Positions 50,838 to 64,000 of a stretch of 64,000 nt of DNA are shown piece after piece. Positions within the stretch are counted from its first letter, which is position 1. Each line of letters opens with the position of its first letter. Both the position numbers and the translations under genes were made by a program. Under the pieces are notes generated by a model, which was not told the origin of the DNA, ran no database searches, and saw only the letters and a list, made by a program, of their open reading frames with translations. The DNA comes from Spirodela intermedia (lineage: Eukaryota; Streptophyta; Magnoliopsida; Alismatales; Araceae): positions 2,403,378-2,467,377 of the forward strand of contig LR746264.1 of the NCBI GenBank assembly GCA_902729315.2, written 5' to 3'.

Positions 50838-51542
50838 CGGTCCCTTCAGGCTTGCTGCATTCAGATCCTTCCCCTTCCCCCCTGAGAACGCACAAGGTCA
50901 AAACTTGAGGTCACCCTCGTCAGCTGGTTCTCACGCAGAAGAAGCCCATTGCTGGTCGTTCGCTGCTCCTCACTAGGGCTCAGGGAGTTGCCGTGATTTC
51001 CCTCCCCTGTACACCCACTCTACCCCCAAAATACCCTCTAAATCTTCCCGAAACACCCCTCCGCTTCCTCCCTCCTTCCTCGCACGAAGTCTCCCTCGCC
51101 TCCACTGCATTCCAACACGGCCGCCTCCGGTGATCGCCCTCCTCCGGCGGCCGCGTGTTTCGGATCTCTTCGTCCTATTCATCTCCTGTGTTCTTGCTCA
51201 ACTCGTCCTCCGCTGTACCGGCCGCTGTGGCGCTTTTTAGCCTGGCCTGCGGCCGTCAACCCCGACTGTGGCATTTCTGTGGGCGGTTTCTGTGAGACAT
51301 CGGGTTAGGGTTTCCTGGCTTGTTTGGTCATGCTTGCGTGGGAAGCAGCAAGCCCCTAAAATGGGGAGTTTTACCGTAGTTATGGGCGTGTCTTCCGCCG
51401 GCAGGAATGTGTACTAGTGCCTCCCAAGGTAGCTGCCGACTTCTTCTTGTTTCTGGAGGGAGAGATTTTGAAATCAGGGCCTTCGTCCGTGTTATCTTGC
51501 TTTATTCGTCGACTCTTCTGCTGTTCTTCCGGGAGAGTCAAC
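50501..51542. promoter_or_regulatory. TOUSLED promoter and leader region
   Basis: A GA microsatellite (50779-50833), then a CT-rich GC-rich stretch (50860-51200) typical of plant leaders, a TTAGGGTTT telo-box at 51305-51313, and an ATG at 51417 in frame with the TOUSLED start. A 5' leader intron is possible but not resolved. Confidence 0.45.
50779..50833. repeat. (GA)n microsatellite
   Basis: About 27 GA units with one interruption (AGGA), about 710 nt upstream of the TOUSLED start codon. Confidence 0.9.
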
Positions 51543-54500
51543 ATGTCGGACGAAGTCTTGATGCACCTGTCCTCGAACTCGAACCCTTCGGACTCAAACC
51601 TACCGATCAAGATAGCGAAGCTGGAAGCCCGCATGGCCGGCAAGGCAACTTCTTCAACTCCAGTGCAGTCTACCTCCTCCACGTGGCAATCCAGCTCCTC
51701 GGTGAAATTTGGACGACCAGAGGAGTTGTCCGAGCCTTCGACCTCCAGCGATTCTGACAATGATGTGAGCATCTTAACTTCATCCTTGTTGACTGTGATT
51801 CATATGCTTGATTATTGGATTTCGTCCTTTTGCTCTACATACGTGTGGACTCATGATTTCATGTATGTACTTCATCGAATATCTTTAAAAAGGACTGTAA
51901 CTGCTGGTTTAGAGAGGGAAAAGTACTGTGTGTCTGATCCAACGGGTAGCAGATCGTACAAGCATCCAATGGGGGATTTATCGCTGTAGAAAAAAGGCTG
52001 TCATCACATGGAGAAATTGAACCAGCCACAATTTGAGCTGTAGATAGTTAATGGCCGAATCCCAGGACTGAGATCAGGATAATCGTAGTTATTTACAATT
52101 TATTTTATATAGCTATAAAGTTATGCATAGCTATATGTAGCCATCCAATGTTATTACAAGTTTATTTTACCAGATTCACAGTACGTTTTTTACTCACCTC
52201 TGCATGATCAATATTGTTCATTTGATTTTGTATATTTAATCATTCGACAATTTTCTTAGTTCTATCTGCTTTCTCTATAATACTTAAATGAGCCAATTTT
52301 GCATCCGCTCAGGAGAATGGTGAAGAGTTTCTGATACAGGCTAACACTCAAAAAAGGCAAAGGACTCAGGAGGATGAATCTAAAGCTTGTCAACTTTCTG
52401 AGGCATGTTGCTGCTGTTTCCATATATTTATATTTCTCATGACAGTCTTAGTTATATTTACCTCATGTTAAGATATTTTTGATGCGCATTTCCACTTAAT
52501 GAAAGAGTTGATGATTAATTGTCTTAGTAGACTTCACCATTCTGATGTTGGTCTCTGCCCTTCTACTTCTCCTTGAGGTTATTATGCATGCTTTTTGGTT
52601 TCTTCCGATATAGATGACCTCTGATATCTGTTTGTTGAAGTAGATTCAAAAGGGATTTTCTGTTGAATTGATTTCTTCAGAGATATTTATGGCACGATGT
52701 TTGGTTCAATAAGCCTGAAACTTCTGCATTAAACCCGTGGTTGCTTCTATTTTTTTTTTATTGCTATTAGATATTGTATATTCCTCCTACTGGTGCATCA
52801 TGGCCTTCTTTCTGGTGTCAATGACTGTTGTATCTTACTGTTACTGCACTGTGGATTACTGGACGAACAGGGAACAACAGATGTTAAGGTAAAGATTGCA
52901 GAGACTGCAGAGGTAAGGCTAACAACGGATGGCTCGAGTAAAAGCAAGCAAGGGCGTGGCAGGGGTCGTTCTGGGACAGGAAGGGGGCGTGGATCAAAGA
53001 ACAATGATTCATTGCGTCTTTCTAGCAGTTCAACATCTTCCTTAGCAAACGGACACTTGGATAATACATCACACAAGGTTCTTCTGTTGTTCGATGAAAG
53101 CATCTCTGGTTTTATTATTTCATATATTTTAATTTTATTACAGTTCTGTTAATTTTCATACAGTCTGTAGAACATGGAGATTATACCATATTGATTGAGG
53201 ACGAGAAGGATACATTAATTCATTATTCCAAAAGTTGAATTCCTCTTTATTAGTTTCTATAAAGTATCACGTAATACATTGGTTATTAAGTAATATTTGA
53301 TGAGCATAATTTCTAAAAGCCATCACTTGAAATTGATTGTGGCAATTACTGTTCAACTCTTGTTCAGATCATATTGGTATCAGGTCAATCCCTATAAATG
53401 TCTACATCAGATGATATATTGGATGATGCGTTCCTTTTTCCCCTTCTAGAGCAGCCTGACTTCAAGTACTATGCCTAGGATATTATTTCCAGATAAAAAA
53501 TATGGACTACTTGGTCTGATTCTATTTTTTTGCCTATTTTCTAAATCTATGCAGTAATTTTATTTATGTGGATTCTTATGTATGTTCACTTATTTAGTTA
53601 CTTTTTTTGCCCTATCAATTCATAACGCTCCTTGAATTGGCTGACTCTTGTTACAACATTACGAAAGTTCATATCATTACTAAGATTATAGACTTATAAT
53701 CAGGCGCTTCCTTGTATAATATTTAAACTATAAGAAAGCATATCCTCAGTTGTCATAAAGACACATTATGACCACTAAAGACACTTTATGCTTCTATAGA
53801 GGACAAAATGTCTCATTTTCCCTCAAATTGTCATATCCTCAGTTGTCTATCTTGGATTCATCTTGTTTTTCCATTGCGCTGCTTCTCCCTCATAAATTTA
53901 ATGTTTTTCACCTCATTAGTATCAAATACTCTTCTGATTCTGCTCCTTCAGATTTTACTATCGTTGATATGTATTTTTTTTATTTCTATTCATTCCTTCT
54001 TTTGGTCTTGTCTCCAAAATCCTTTAGTATCTTTCAAGATGATTATTATTATATGATTATTCTATCCCTCCTTCAATCTTTCCTTTTCATCCTTCACCAA
54101 ATTTTAAAGGCAAGATGCTATTTTTTTATGAAACACTTCAGTGCATTGCGCTGCACATTGATGGTTATGGTAATTGTTCTTGTCTGACTTCCACATCAGA
54201 ATTTTTTTTACAGGTTTAATTTATACGCCCTTCTACTTTTTTTACATTTTTCAACATGCTACCAGATTCCTCAGACTTTAATCAGTGAATTCAATGGATA
54301 CCATTAGCTACCCCATTCCCAATATACTAGTTTTTCAGCTGCCTATTCTGTCTATAATTTATGTAGCAACTTGTGGAATCGCTTGTATTATTTTTGAACT
54401 CCTCAAGGTGACATAAAATGTATGATACCATTTTGGGAAACCTTCTAATTTGTGCCTATGGATTAAAGGGATTGACATCCCCTCATTAAGGAATTTCTCA

Positions 54501-57500
54501 CTAATCCATCTAGATTTTTAATCAGACATAATTTCCCTCCTTATCCACTTTCACAAGTTAAACTGATAGCTGCTCTTGCATACTTGGGTCCAGTGCATCA
54601 TTTAGATTTTCATCCTTCATTCTCTTAGATTACTGTGACCGTTCAATATATATCATGTTTTGGATGTAATTTCAGAACATGATACATTCGCTTAACTCGT
54701 GAATGTTGAATATTCCTAAAGATCTATCCAACTGACCACGTGCTGTTTGCTTGATGACTTTCTACGTTTTTTATCGATTAATAATAAATCATATTGCATG
54801 AATTAGTTATATCATTTTATAATTATTTTCGTAATTATCTTTATAATTTTATCTTGTTTGTCAAATATTGACTAGTGCTTTGTCTTTTTGCGTTGGCAGT
54901 AAGGTGTTCAACCATTGCGTTGGTTACCTTAAAATTTTAGACTGTGATGAGGTTCAATTCTGACTCCTAAATGATATGAAAGAGTGATTGGTTTTAAGAA
55001 AAATAATGATCTTGTCTTGCTGCTGTATGGTGCTAACATCATTAAATGGAAAATTGTAGATCTCAATCCTGTTGAAGTGGAAAAAAATATTATTTAGGGT
55101 CTCACATGACTAAGAAATATAAATCAGCTCAGGGGATTTCTTCTGCTCACAGTCGAAGGTCTAGATTCTCAAGTATTGCTGAATTTTTGTCATTAGTGGC
55201 GGAAAACGAAGTAGGTTGCTTCTATGTGGTAGCGGGGAGCACATGCATTGCATGATGTGACATGTGTGTAATATAGTCTCATGAGGGATAAAACCATAAG
55301 TGGACTAACTATCATTTTACCCGTTTATTTTAGTCGTTTCAATATGTCCATGTAGTTTATTGTTTTTCAATCTCTTGTAAGCGCACCATTTTTAAATGCT
55401 GTGCTTGGTCAGATGCTGTAATTATCAGGATGCCTTAGTCCCTTACGTTTTCTGATGGCGATGGTGGCCATGTTCAAATGCCTGGTTGTAGATGCGTAAG
55501 ACTATTTGCCTTTCCATTCTGATCTGTTACGTTATTGCATTGTGATGTTTGATCAAGTGTAGGTTGACCAGAATTGGTTGAATACATCTGTAACTTTTAT
55601 GATAGCTTACACGCAGCTTTTTTTTATGAAATTTGAATGATCCGTATGCAAAAGGGTTGACAATCTTTCGTGGTTGATGCCAGGAGAACCGACCTAAAGA
55701 CCAGTTCTGCAATGAAGAAAAGTTTTCTTCGCAGGTACTCTGTTGTGAGAGGTTCTTCATTTTCTTCAACTTATCTTTAGTTTCTTAGTGCCAATTCCTT
55801 GCTGTAGTTGATGTATGATAGTGGAATAATTTATAATTTTTGAAAATTTGGCCATTTCATTACATGTGTTGATGTATGCCTATTTATTTATCTGTGAATT
55901 CATTTGATTATTCGGATCAAAATTCACCAAAACTTTATCTTGCTTTCTTATTGACGGTTCCTTTAGAACTTGAACATCTAGTCTAAAAAACCTCTCTTCT
56001 TGCTAAATTTTGTCGATTAGATAATAAATCTTTTAAAAGGAGTTGATTTTCTCACGAATGGTGAGCCACTTTGTAATTAGAATGTTTCAATCAACACATC
56101 TTTGCTGGAGAAGAGCATAGAACTTCCATGTTTAAACCATTATAAAAGAATTTTAAGTGCTAAGTAGCAATCTTGCAGTCTGTATATTGCCAGAAAATTA
56201 TGAATGACAATAGCATATCGATTCTATTTTTTCTAATATTCCTTTTGGTAGTTTAGTTGATACAAGCCTATTGGTTTTTACTGATATCGTTATTTCATGG
56301 CATATAATTAGGAAGAGACACCGTTATTGCGTGACAAGGTTGCTTCGCTAGAGGAGGAGTTGAGTAAGTCACGCCAAGAGTCGATTAGACAGCAGCAGTT
56401 GTGCTGTCAGTTAGAAAAGGTATTACCATTTTCCTGTTGTTCTCTATGATATTATTATAAGACTCTTGCTTTATTAATGATGCCTCTTGTTGTAAACTTT
56501 GGTCGTTCAGGAGTTGAAAGACTTAAAAGAACATGACCGACAGATGAAGATGAAGGTTTGTGTTTCTTGAACACTACACATCCTTTGGTTGCAAATTGCC
56601 CATGTTCTGCTGGGATTAACCATTTATTGTGTGTAAATGGAAGGATGAATAATCTGGTTGGCTTATAGCGTAGAGTAAAGATATGTAGGCTAGTTCCAAT
56701 TTTTTTTTCTCAAACATGATGTACTTGGTTGCATGTGGACTTCTCCATCCAAGTGTGTTTATTTTGTCTTTAGTTGCTAGGCATTTGCGGAAGTCATTAC
56801 TTGCCATGGTACCGTGTCCTTGGGGATCTAAAGAAACTAAAAGAACAGTTTCCAAGAACTGAGTCGGATTAAGATACCTGCAATTGTTATAAGTACGAAT
56901 TGTAGATATTTTCTGAAAACATTATTTTATGGCCTTGAATATGTGAATTATAGAGACGGTCCTAATTAATTTTATCTTGCTTTTTGAGAAGTATGCTGAC
57001 TTGAATGAACAAGCTGGAGCTGAAAATACGTGGTGTATCTAATTACTAGACCATTTCTTTGGCCTTATTTTCTTTTGTTGAAGAAACTAAGATCTGCCAT
57101 GAATTTTCTTCACCTTGCATAAGCTGTGGAGGTTCCCAATGTGAAACTTTCTATGCGTGACTTGTAGCATCAATCCCAGTTATCTAGAGTTGAAGATACT
57201 GTTGTTCAATAGCAGTGCACATTTTCTACCAGAGGGCGTGGATGTTAGTTGGGTTCTTGGGTGTCATACGCCTTAATAGGCAATTTATTCAAGGGCTACA
57301 GGACATGCTAACTTTGGTTGTAACATGAGAACATTGCTGTCTTAATAATAATGTCTCGAGTCCTGATGCATTTAGGGATTTACCTTGTTTCCTCAAACAT
57401 CATGGGCACATGTGACTGAAGCTGACTGGGTGATGCTTGGCCTGACTTGCATGCGACTTCAACAGACCCTCGCCAGATTACTCAAGTCGGATCATCTAAA

Positions 57501-60500
57501 GAATGGGATATGTTTCGATCTGGCTATGTGATATATAAAAGTCAGAGTCAGCCCGACTTACTTCGTTTTCGAGCTTACTAATTCAGTAAACGAGTTGCAT
57601 TTCTCAGACCTTTCTGTACACTGTCAGATGTAACTTTGAGACAGCTTTAGGCGCAGAATGAGTGTGTGATCTGTAGGAGAATTCAGAGGGACAAGCAATC
57701 TTGTAAGAGAAAGGATCAAGAAGAATTTTGGGAGTTAAAAGCCAGTGCCATGAGTTTCCGTAGTCATTCTTCTTGTGTTTGGCTATTTTCGAAGTCTATT
57801 GCCTGTTGTTTAGGTTACACGCAAGGCACCAATTTCTGTCGACCCAAAATAAAGTTTGTGAATGAATATCATTCTTGTGCGACTTTCGTTTTCAAATGAA
57901 TCCACAGTAGAAGCCACTTCTAAAAACTCTCATCAGAGGATGCATGGGTGCAGAGATACAAAGACTCATCAGAGATGACTTTGGGAGATTATATAGAAAA
58001 ACCTAAACGATTAATTAAACACTATTATGGAGTTGTTCTAACTTTAGAAAAATTGTTTGATGGATTAATGGTGGTGTTCATCTGACGGTAGCATATAAAT
58101 ATAATCCGTGAGCTTTTGCATCAGATCAGGAGTGTACTTGAGCAGATCTACACATGAATCAGACTCGTTAAATTGGAACAGTACTCTTTTCCACAGAAAA
58201 ATTCTATGTTCTGTGATGAATTTCCCCCCTTTCAAAAATTTCTGTAGATGGAGTGTTCAATGTTGATAATTGGAAGTAGGATAAATTCGAATAATCAACA
58301 ATTTACACAATTTTAAAAATAGAATAGCACATTGCTATATCTTTATTTACAAATATTATCCTTGTTTCATTAGAGATAAGTAAATTGTTCGATGTTAAAC
58401 TATTAGATAATTTTCAGATATCAATTGACTTTATTGGTTCATAAATAAAATCATTCTGAATCTTGACCCCTTATTTTGTTCTTTCTTTGAAATGTGACCT
58501 AAATTGCTCGTTGCCTTTTACATCCCTAATAAGATAATGGATAAAATAATCTTTCTGATGTCTTTTTTCTTGTTCCTTTCTTTCTGCAGCGGATAAAAGT
58601 GTTGTCTGATTTATTGATAGCTGTTTCGAAAGCAGAGAGACAAGAAGCTAGAATAAAGACGCAACAAGAGTCCATGCGGCTTGGCAATGTGGGTGTAATC
58701 AGGTAGCATTCTATCTACAAATGCTTCTTTTAAATCTTAACAAGATAAAAAGTTTTGTCTTCCTCATGTGATGTTTATTTTCTCGTAAAGTTTTTTTCTA
58801 TCTTTTATTTTCTCATATAGTGGAGAAAGATGATTTCAAAATATGCTACTGTGTTGTTCATTATTACTTATTGTTTCCGATTTGACATAAAGTTTTCCCT
58901 TCTCATTCCCTGGGAATTTGAAGGCATCTACTTGAAATTCATAAAAAAATGTTTTTTATAATATACATCAAGCTTTTATTATGTGTAAATTTCAATTCAG
59001 TGATGCATGTTATAAAAAATGTCGGCAAACCAGCCACCGTTTCCAATGTAAGCATATACCTCGCCTTGATGGTTCTTAATAGAGTCTAGGTCATAACATT
59101 AACATAATTTTAATGCTCTTTCGTGTGCCCTTTCTCTGTTTTGGAACTGAAAATATCTAGAAGTAGCTCAAGGGTTGTATTTGAACTTCCTCTTCAAAGG
59201 TAGAATCGCTGTAGATTACTGATAACCTATGCAGAAGCTTGAGGGTTGCTATGTAAAATTCTGATTTTTCATTTATCTTCAAATGTACTGGGAATTATTT
59301 TTAGGGTTCGAGAAGGATTTAGTAATTTTTTATAATTTTTAACATCCCTATATATGCTGCTCTTAAGTTTATTCATTTTTCTGTTCTGTTTGGCTCTATG
59401 AACGTCATCATGACGTATTAATATTATCTGATCGTTTCTCCCAAAATTGCAGAGCAGGGACCATCGTATCTGAGACATGGGAAGATGGGCAAGCGCTGAA
59501 AGATATCAATTCCCATCTTGTATGTTCATTCTACTCATTTTCCATTTTGAATATTTTGCACGGTTTTGAAGTTGCATTGTTGACTGTTTACAGGTGGAAG
59601 ATGTCATTGGAGGGTTGAGGGAGGTTGATTGGGTTCGGGGGGGGTGGGTGTGATGTAGGCAGGGTATGGTAGTTGGGGTTGGATAGGGAGGAAGGGCAGA
59701 TTAAGTCGACTTGTGTCATAACTTAACTGTACAGTCTTACTCAGATTTTTTACTCTCCTCTTCTCGATATGATATTTAGTTGACCAACGGCGATTTGCTG
59801 TGAACCACTTCTTAATGTGCATTCCTTCTCATGGTACTAAGCACTCTCATGTACATTTGCATGCCCATAGTATGTAGATGATAAGTGACTGCGAACCAAA
59901 TAAAATTTTGTGCCATGAGTACATAATACTTATGGTCATAACTTAATGATATGCTGTTTCTCTTTGATGTTGAAATAGTCTTCATCGACACTTAAAAATT
60001 CGGAAGACTTGATTTTAAAAATTATCACGTGAAAGAAATGTTTCCATATAACTAAAATTCATCTTGCCTACCTTCCAAAAAATAAAGCAGAGAATCGGTT
60101 GGAATTGCTCTCTACTAAAGGACTTCAGTGATTTTAGCATGTGATGTCATCAGTTGCTTAGAATTCTAGCACCTTTTCTTCCACTTTCTTTGTCCACTGA
60201 GAGATGTTTACGAAACTTATCTATAGGTGTAGTGAAGTACTAAAAAAATATGTACTGAAGTGAGGATTCCCAGCCTGATAACCTTTGTAATTTTCCTTGT
60301 TTTCCCTTCCCTTTGACACCACATGTTAAAGCTCTTCTTGATGATTAGTCTCTATTGGTATAATCTGCCGCTGAACTTTTTAGAAATATCATGTTTTTTT
60401 AAAAATGGGTTGTACTTAATCACGGATCATAAAAGAAGCTCTGAATAAGTTGTAGTGATATCTTCAACTTCTTTGACAAGAACTTGGGGCGGTGACCACT

Positions 60501-63500
60501 TTCCAACTTGCATTTTTATGCTTTTCATTCTACATTGGAGCACAACCATTTCTTATGCTTAGCTGTTAGAGCTCAAGTAGTAATCTTGCTGTGGTATTTG
60601 TAGGTTGAAAGTTTAAACTGCATTATGGAGAATTGTCACATCTTTCGAATGTAACTATTTCTGTGAAAAACTAAGGGGAAGGAATCACCTAAGCTCCTTC
60701 CCTTGTTGGCTAGGAAAGAGGAAGATGACCGTTGCCTTGGTCACCTTGGGTATCTTGACAACCTCGAATGAAATCTTATTTCAAAGTTCATTGATGCACT
60801 TTAATTTAGATCATCTTTTCCGGATAGTCCATCGTGGGGAACACTTATTCTCACCTTCTGGTGGTAGTCCTCTAGGGAAAAATCATGAGTTCATGGTGCA
60901 TTTCTCACTCTCTCTTCATATATTCTCTTGAAAAGTATAACAATAACTTAAACTCTTCCCTTGTGTTGGGTAAGCTCAATTTCAGAATGTCTTTCATATC
61001 CAAGCTCGAACTCACCTCAAACATGAACTCTATTGGAGTTTTTAGAGGTTGGTGTCAGATTGCTTTCTGAGAGATGTTTCATGAGATCTCAATCGGAGTT
61101 CATGTTGATGGGATAAAGCTTTTCGACTATTATTAAGGCAAATAATGATGTGTGACCTGGATTTCTGCTTAAGGATGTTCTTAAGCAATAGAGACACTAA
61201 ACTAGTGATTGACAATAATGAGATAAGTAATGATGAAAATATCATGTTTCCATTTTTCTGCGAGAATTTTTTTTTTCATGTGTTTTTTCTCATGGGTTTG
61301 GACGATAAACATTGATATTCCCGAATTATCAAAAATAAAACTTCTACCTCTTTACATTGTCTGGTTATGTGCCTTATGTATTTCTCCCCCTTTTTTTTAC
61401 GTGTTCTGTCATACGGAAGGAAAAAAGCCTTAACAAGTAGTGGTTAAAATATCATTCATGCTTGATGGATTGTTACCTAAACGTGTATGAACTCATTGCC
61501 AGTTTTGCCTTCACAGCGATTTTTGTTGGAGACAAAGGAGGCCATCGAGAGACATAGGAAAACGCTAAGGAAGCGTCAATCTGGTAATTTCTTCGAATGT
61601 ATTTCGCATAATAACCCTAACATTTTCGTAAAGCCCGCATAGAAGCATCCCATTGAGATTTTATCAATATCTTGTTCTTCTCGTCTGTTATATGTCATAC
61701 AGTCAGTGACTAGATTTCTATGGAATTCCTTGTGTGCTTCTTAGGCTTATTAAATTCTTGTTGAATAATTGATTCCAAGAGATTAACTTGTTATTCAGGA
61801 ATGATGGATTATGAGGAATTTCTTATATTAAGATGACAGTTTCCTCTACCATAATGGGAAACTCATGCTTGAATGTGTTGAGAATTCAGTCTGAGTAATT
61901 ACTTTCTTATTGATGCATAGGGCCTTGGCAACTCTGAACATATTTTGATTCTCTCTGTGGGTAAAATATTCTAGAATTTGAATCATGAAGATGGAGTTTG
62001 TGCTTCATTATTGATTTTGATAATTAATCAAATCCTCGAAATTGCATCATTTTTTATGTCCTGTTACCTTGGATAAAGCTTTTCATTTGACGGTAACATG
62101 ATCTTCAATGGTATATATTCATTCTTGATATATCTCTTGATTACTTTTAATATGGGGCTTCTTGTTAATTTATCAGTTAAATCCCGTTTTCTTTTCTCCT
62201 TTTTGTTCAGCAGATAAGGGTGATGGAAGTGATGAATTAGTGATATCAGAGGAGGATTTTCTTATACAGGATGAAATTTGCAAATCTCGTTTAGCAAGTA
62301 TCAAACGTGTAAGATTCTGTCTTCCAATTTTTCATTTAGCAATTAAGTGACACTTTCTGTGTTGTAACAATCTTGTTCCTATGCTTCTTGAAATTCTCTT
62401 TAGGAAGAAGAGTCTTCCATGAGGGAAAGAGATCGTTATGAGGTTGAAAAAGGAAGGCTAATACGAGAAATGAAGCGCATAAGAGATGAGGATGGATCCC
62501 GTTTCAATAGTTTCCAGATTCTCAACAACCGCTATGCTCTCATGAACCTTCTTGGGAAAGGAGGGTTCAGTGAGGTTTATAAGGTGCAAATCTTATGCAT
62601 ATTTTATCTTTGCTGTTAATCCTGAATACTCCTGTGGAGAGTAACTAATACCAGAGATATAGTTAATTTTAGAAACTGGATATCTAGGGCAAATCGTTGC
62701 CCTAGATATCTTTTCCCACTACCTTCGTTTCCAGTTTTTCCTTTATTGGCAATGGTGAGCATACACTTTTTTGCAGTGACAGTGACTTGAAGTGGAAACT
62801 TTTAAGCAGGCATTTGACTTGGTGGATTATAGATACGTCGCGTGTAAGCTTCATGGGTTGAATCCCCAGTGGAGCGAGGAGAAGAAAAAAAGTTATATAA
62901 GACATGCAACTCGTGAATACGACATTCACAAGACACTGGTGCATCCTCACATTGTGCGATTGTGGGATATCTTTGAGATTGACCACGACACATTTTGTAC
63001 TGTTTTAGAGTATTGTAATGGTATGTAAGCTTGATCTTTTTCTTTATTGTTGAGCTTAGTTTCCTGTCATACTATGTTGAATTTCCTCCCTTTGAATATT
63101 TTTCATCCTGTTGAACTTCACTTCCCCCTTTCTTCTCTCATAGTTTTCAAAGGTCTTCCGGTTTGGAAAATCTATCTATGGCACGGAATACTCTTTCATC
63201 CTTCGTTTGTCTGCTCCCATTGATTTTTTTTCTCCTCTGAATTATTTAAGGAAACAAAGAAAGCATAGGGAATTGATTAAGAATTAAGGGATGTGAATCT
63301 TTAGAAATTTCTGCAAATATTTTGTCTTGCAGCCGGTACTCTGCTCTTACTGTCCTTAACTCCTTGATCCATTTCAAGAAGCCTACCATAAATTAGATAG
63401 TAGTCTTGTGGTGGCAATTTTATATTCTTCTTTCCTACATGGACATGGTAGCAGATTATTGCAATCCTTGTAATGGAGTTCGTGGTGTTAAGGAAAATAT

Positions 63501-64000
63501 GTGCTATCATTGGATCAAAGTTCAAATGAACATCATGTTCTGGCTATCATGGCTTGTTGCGTAGTTCTCACAACCAGATTAGAAGCTTTCTTTTTGTTAT
63601 TAATCCGGATCTGCACTTTCTGGGTTGTTGTGCATGACATTGATCTAGTCGTACCTGCTTTTGGATCATAAATGGGCAATTATGTGATTGACTAAGATGG
63701 AAACGCCATTAATCTTTTATGATTTATTTATTTATTTAATGCGCATCATTTATTCTATGAAAGTGATCGTGGTTATCTACTTTTGAAGACGAATTGCGTG
63801 AGAAATGTGCAGAAATTGAGACAGTTGAACCTAATTTGTTGCAATCTGCATTCTTCACCAGGTAAGGATCTTGATGCGGTTCTTAAAGCGACTCCTATTC
63901 TTCCCGAGAGAGAAGCAAGGATTATAATAGTTCAAATATTTCAAGGTCTCGTATATTTAAATAAGAGACCACAGAAAATCATTCATTATGATTTGAAGCC
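51543..64000 (+). CDS. TSL: TOUSLED-like serine/threonine kinase, truncated by window end
   Basis: Nuclear Ser/Thr kinase linked to chromatin assembly (Asf1) and organ development in plants. Exons in view: 51543-51764, 52313-52402, 52871-53077, 55684-55734, 56312-56419, 56511-56555, 58590-58702, 59453-59519, 61517-61583, 62214-62308, 62404-62583, 62810-63020, 63862-64000 (continues). About 531 residues are visible; Arabidopsis TSL has 688. The start MSDEV matches the family start. A Lys/Gly/Arg-rich nuclear segment ([16 protein letters not shown]) lies near 125-145, coiled-coil helices at about 185-260 and 290-390, and the kinase domain begins near 395. The glycine loop is GKGGFSEV (406-413), the ATP lysine is Lys428 in VACK, and the catalytic HYDLK (527-531) ends the window. 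The activation loop and C-lobe lie outside. Exon 2 appears to end at a GC donor (52403). The acceptor of the 62214 exon is CAGCAG (NAGNAG). Confidence 0.95.

Overview
This window is nuclear DNA from a land plant, most probably a flowering plant. The genes are split by short GT-AG introns with some of 2 to 4.7 kb. The coding set includes plant-specific forms: TOUSLED kinase, UBP12/13, a chloroplast-targeted dihydrodipicolinate reductase and the plant-type seven-knuckle CCHC protein. Intergenic DNA is AT-rich, with GA/CT microsatellites and small tandem repeats. The species cannot be fixed from the sequence. Exon coordinates below were spliced by hand from reading frame, splice-site bases and remembered family sequences; phases close in all the main models.

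Layout. (1) 0.3-8.6 kb: three copies of a steroid 5-alpha-reductase-family gene, one inverted and damaged at its C-terminus, and two nearly identical intact copies in direct orientation. (2) 8.86-14.03 kb, minus: complete lysine-pathway gene DAPB (8 exons, 329 aa). (3) 15.0-18.4 kb, plus: a SKA3-like kinetochore protein (about 331 aa), divergent from DAPB. (4) 19.7-37.9 kb, plus: UBP12/13, the plant USP7 orthologue (32 exons, 1115 aa). (5) 39.7-41.8 kb, minus: GATC, the organellar Glu-tRNA(Gln) amidotransferase subunit C (5 exons, 145 aa). (6) 42.7-44.6 kb, plus: a Harbinger/HARBI1-type nuclease gene with an intact DDE triad (3 exons, 420 aa) and a minisatellite in its second intron. (7) 45.1-48.8 kb, minus: a zinc-knuckle RNA-binding protein (7 exons, 484 aa). 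(8) 51.5 kb to the right edge, plus: TOUSLED kinase, cut by the window end inside the catalytic loop.

The genes are ordinary unlinked housekeeping functions (amino-acid synthesis, mitosis, deubiquitination, organellar translation, RNA metabolism, chromatin kinase) and do not form a pathway cluster. No previously undescribed multi-gene system was seen. The more unusual features lie between and inside genes. They are a ten-unit ~157-bp tandem array at 48.95-50.5 kb whose units carry paired inverted TTGAC/GTCAA cores, a 123-bp intronic minisatellite, a 177-bp tandem duplication upstream of UBP12/13, a GAACCGG tandem repeat between GATC and the HARBI1-like gene, a probable GC-AG intron in TOUSLED, and the duplication history of the reductase genes next to DAPB.
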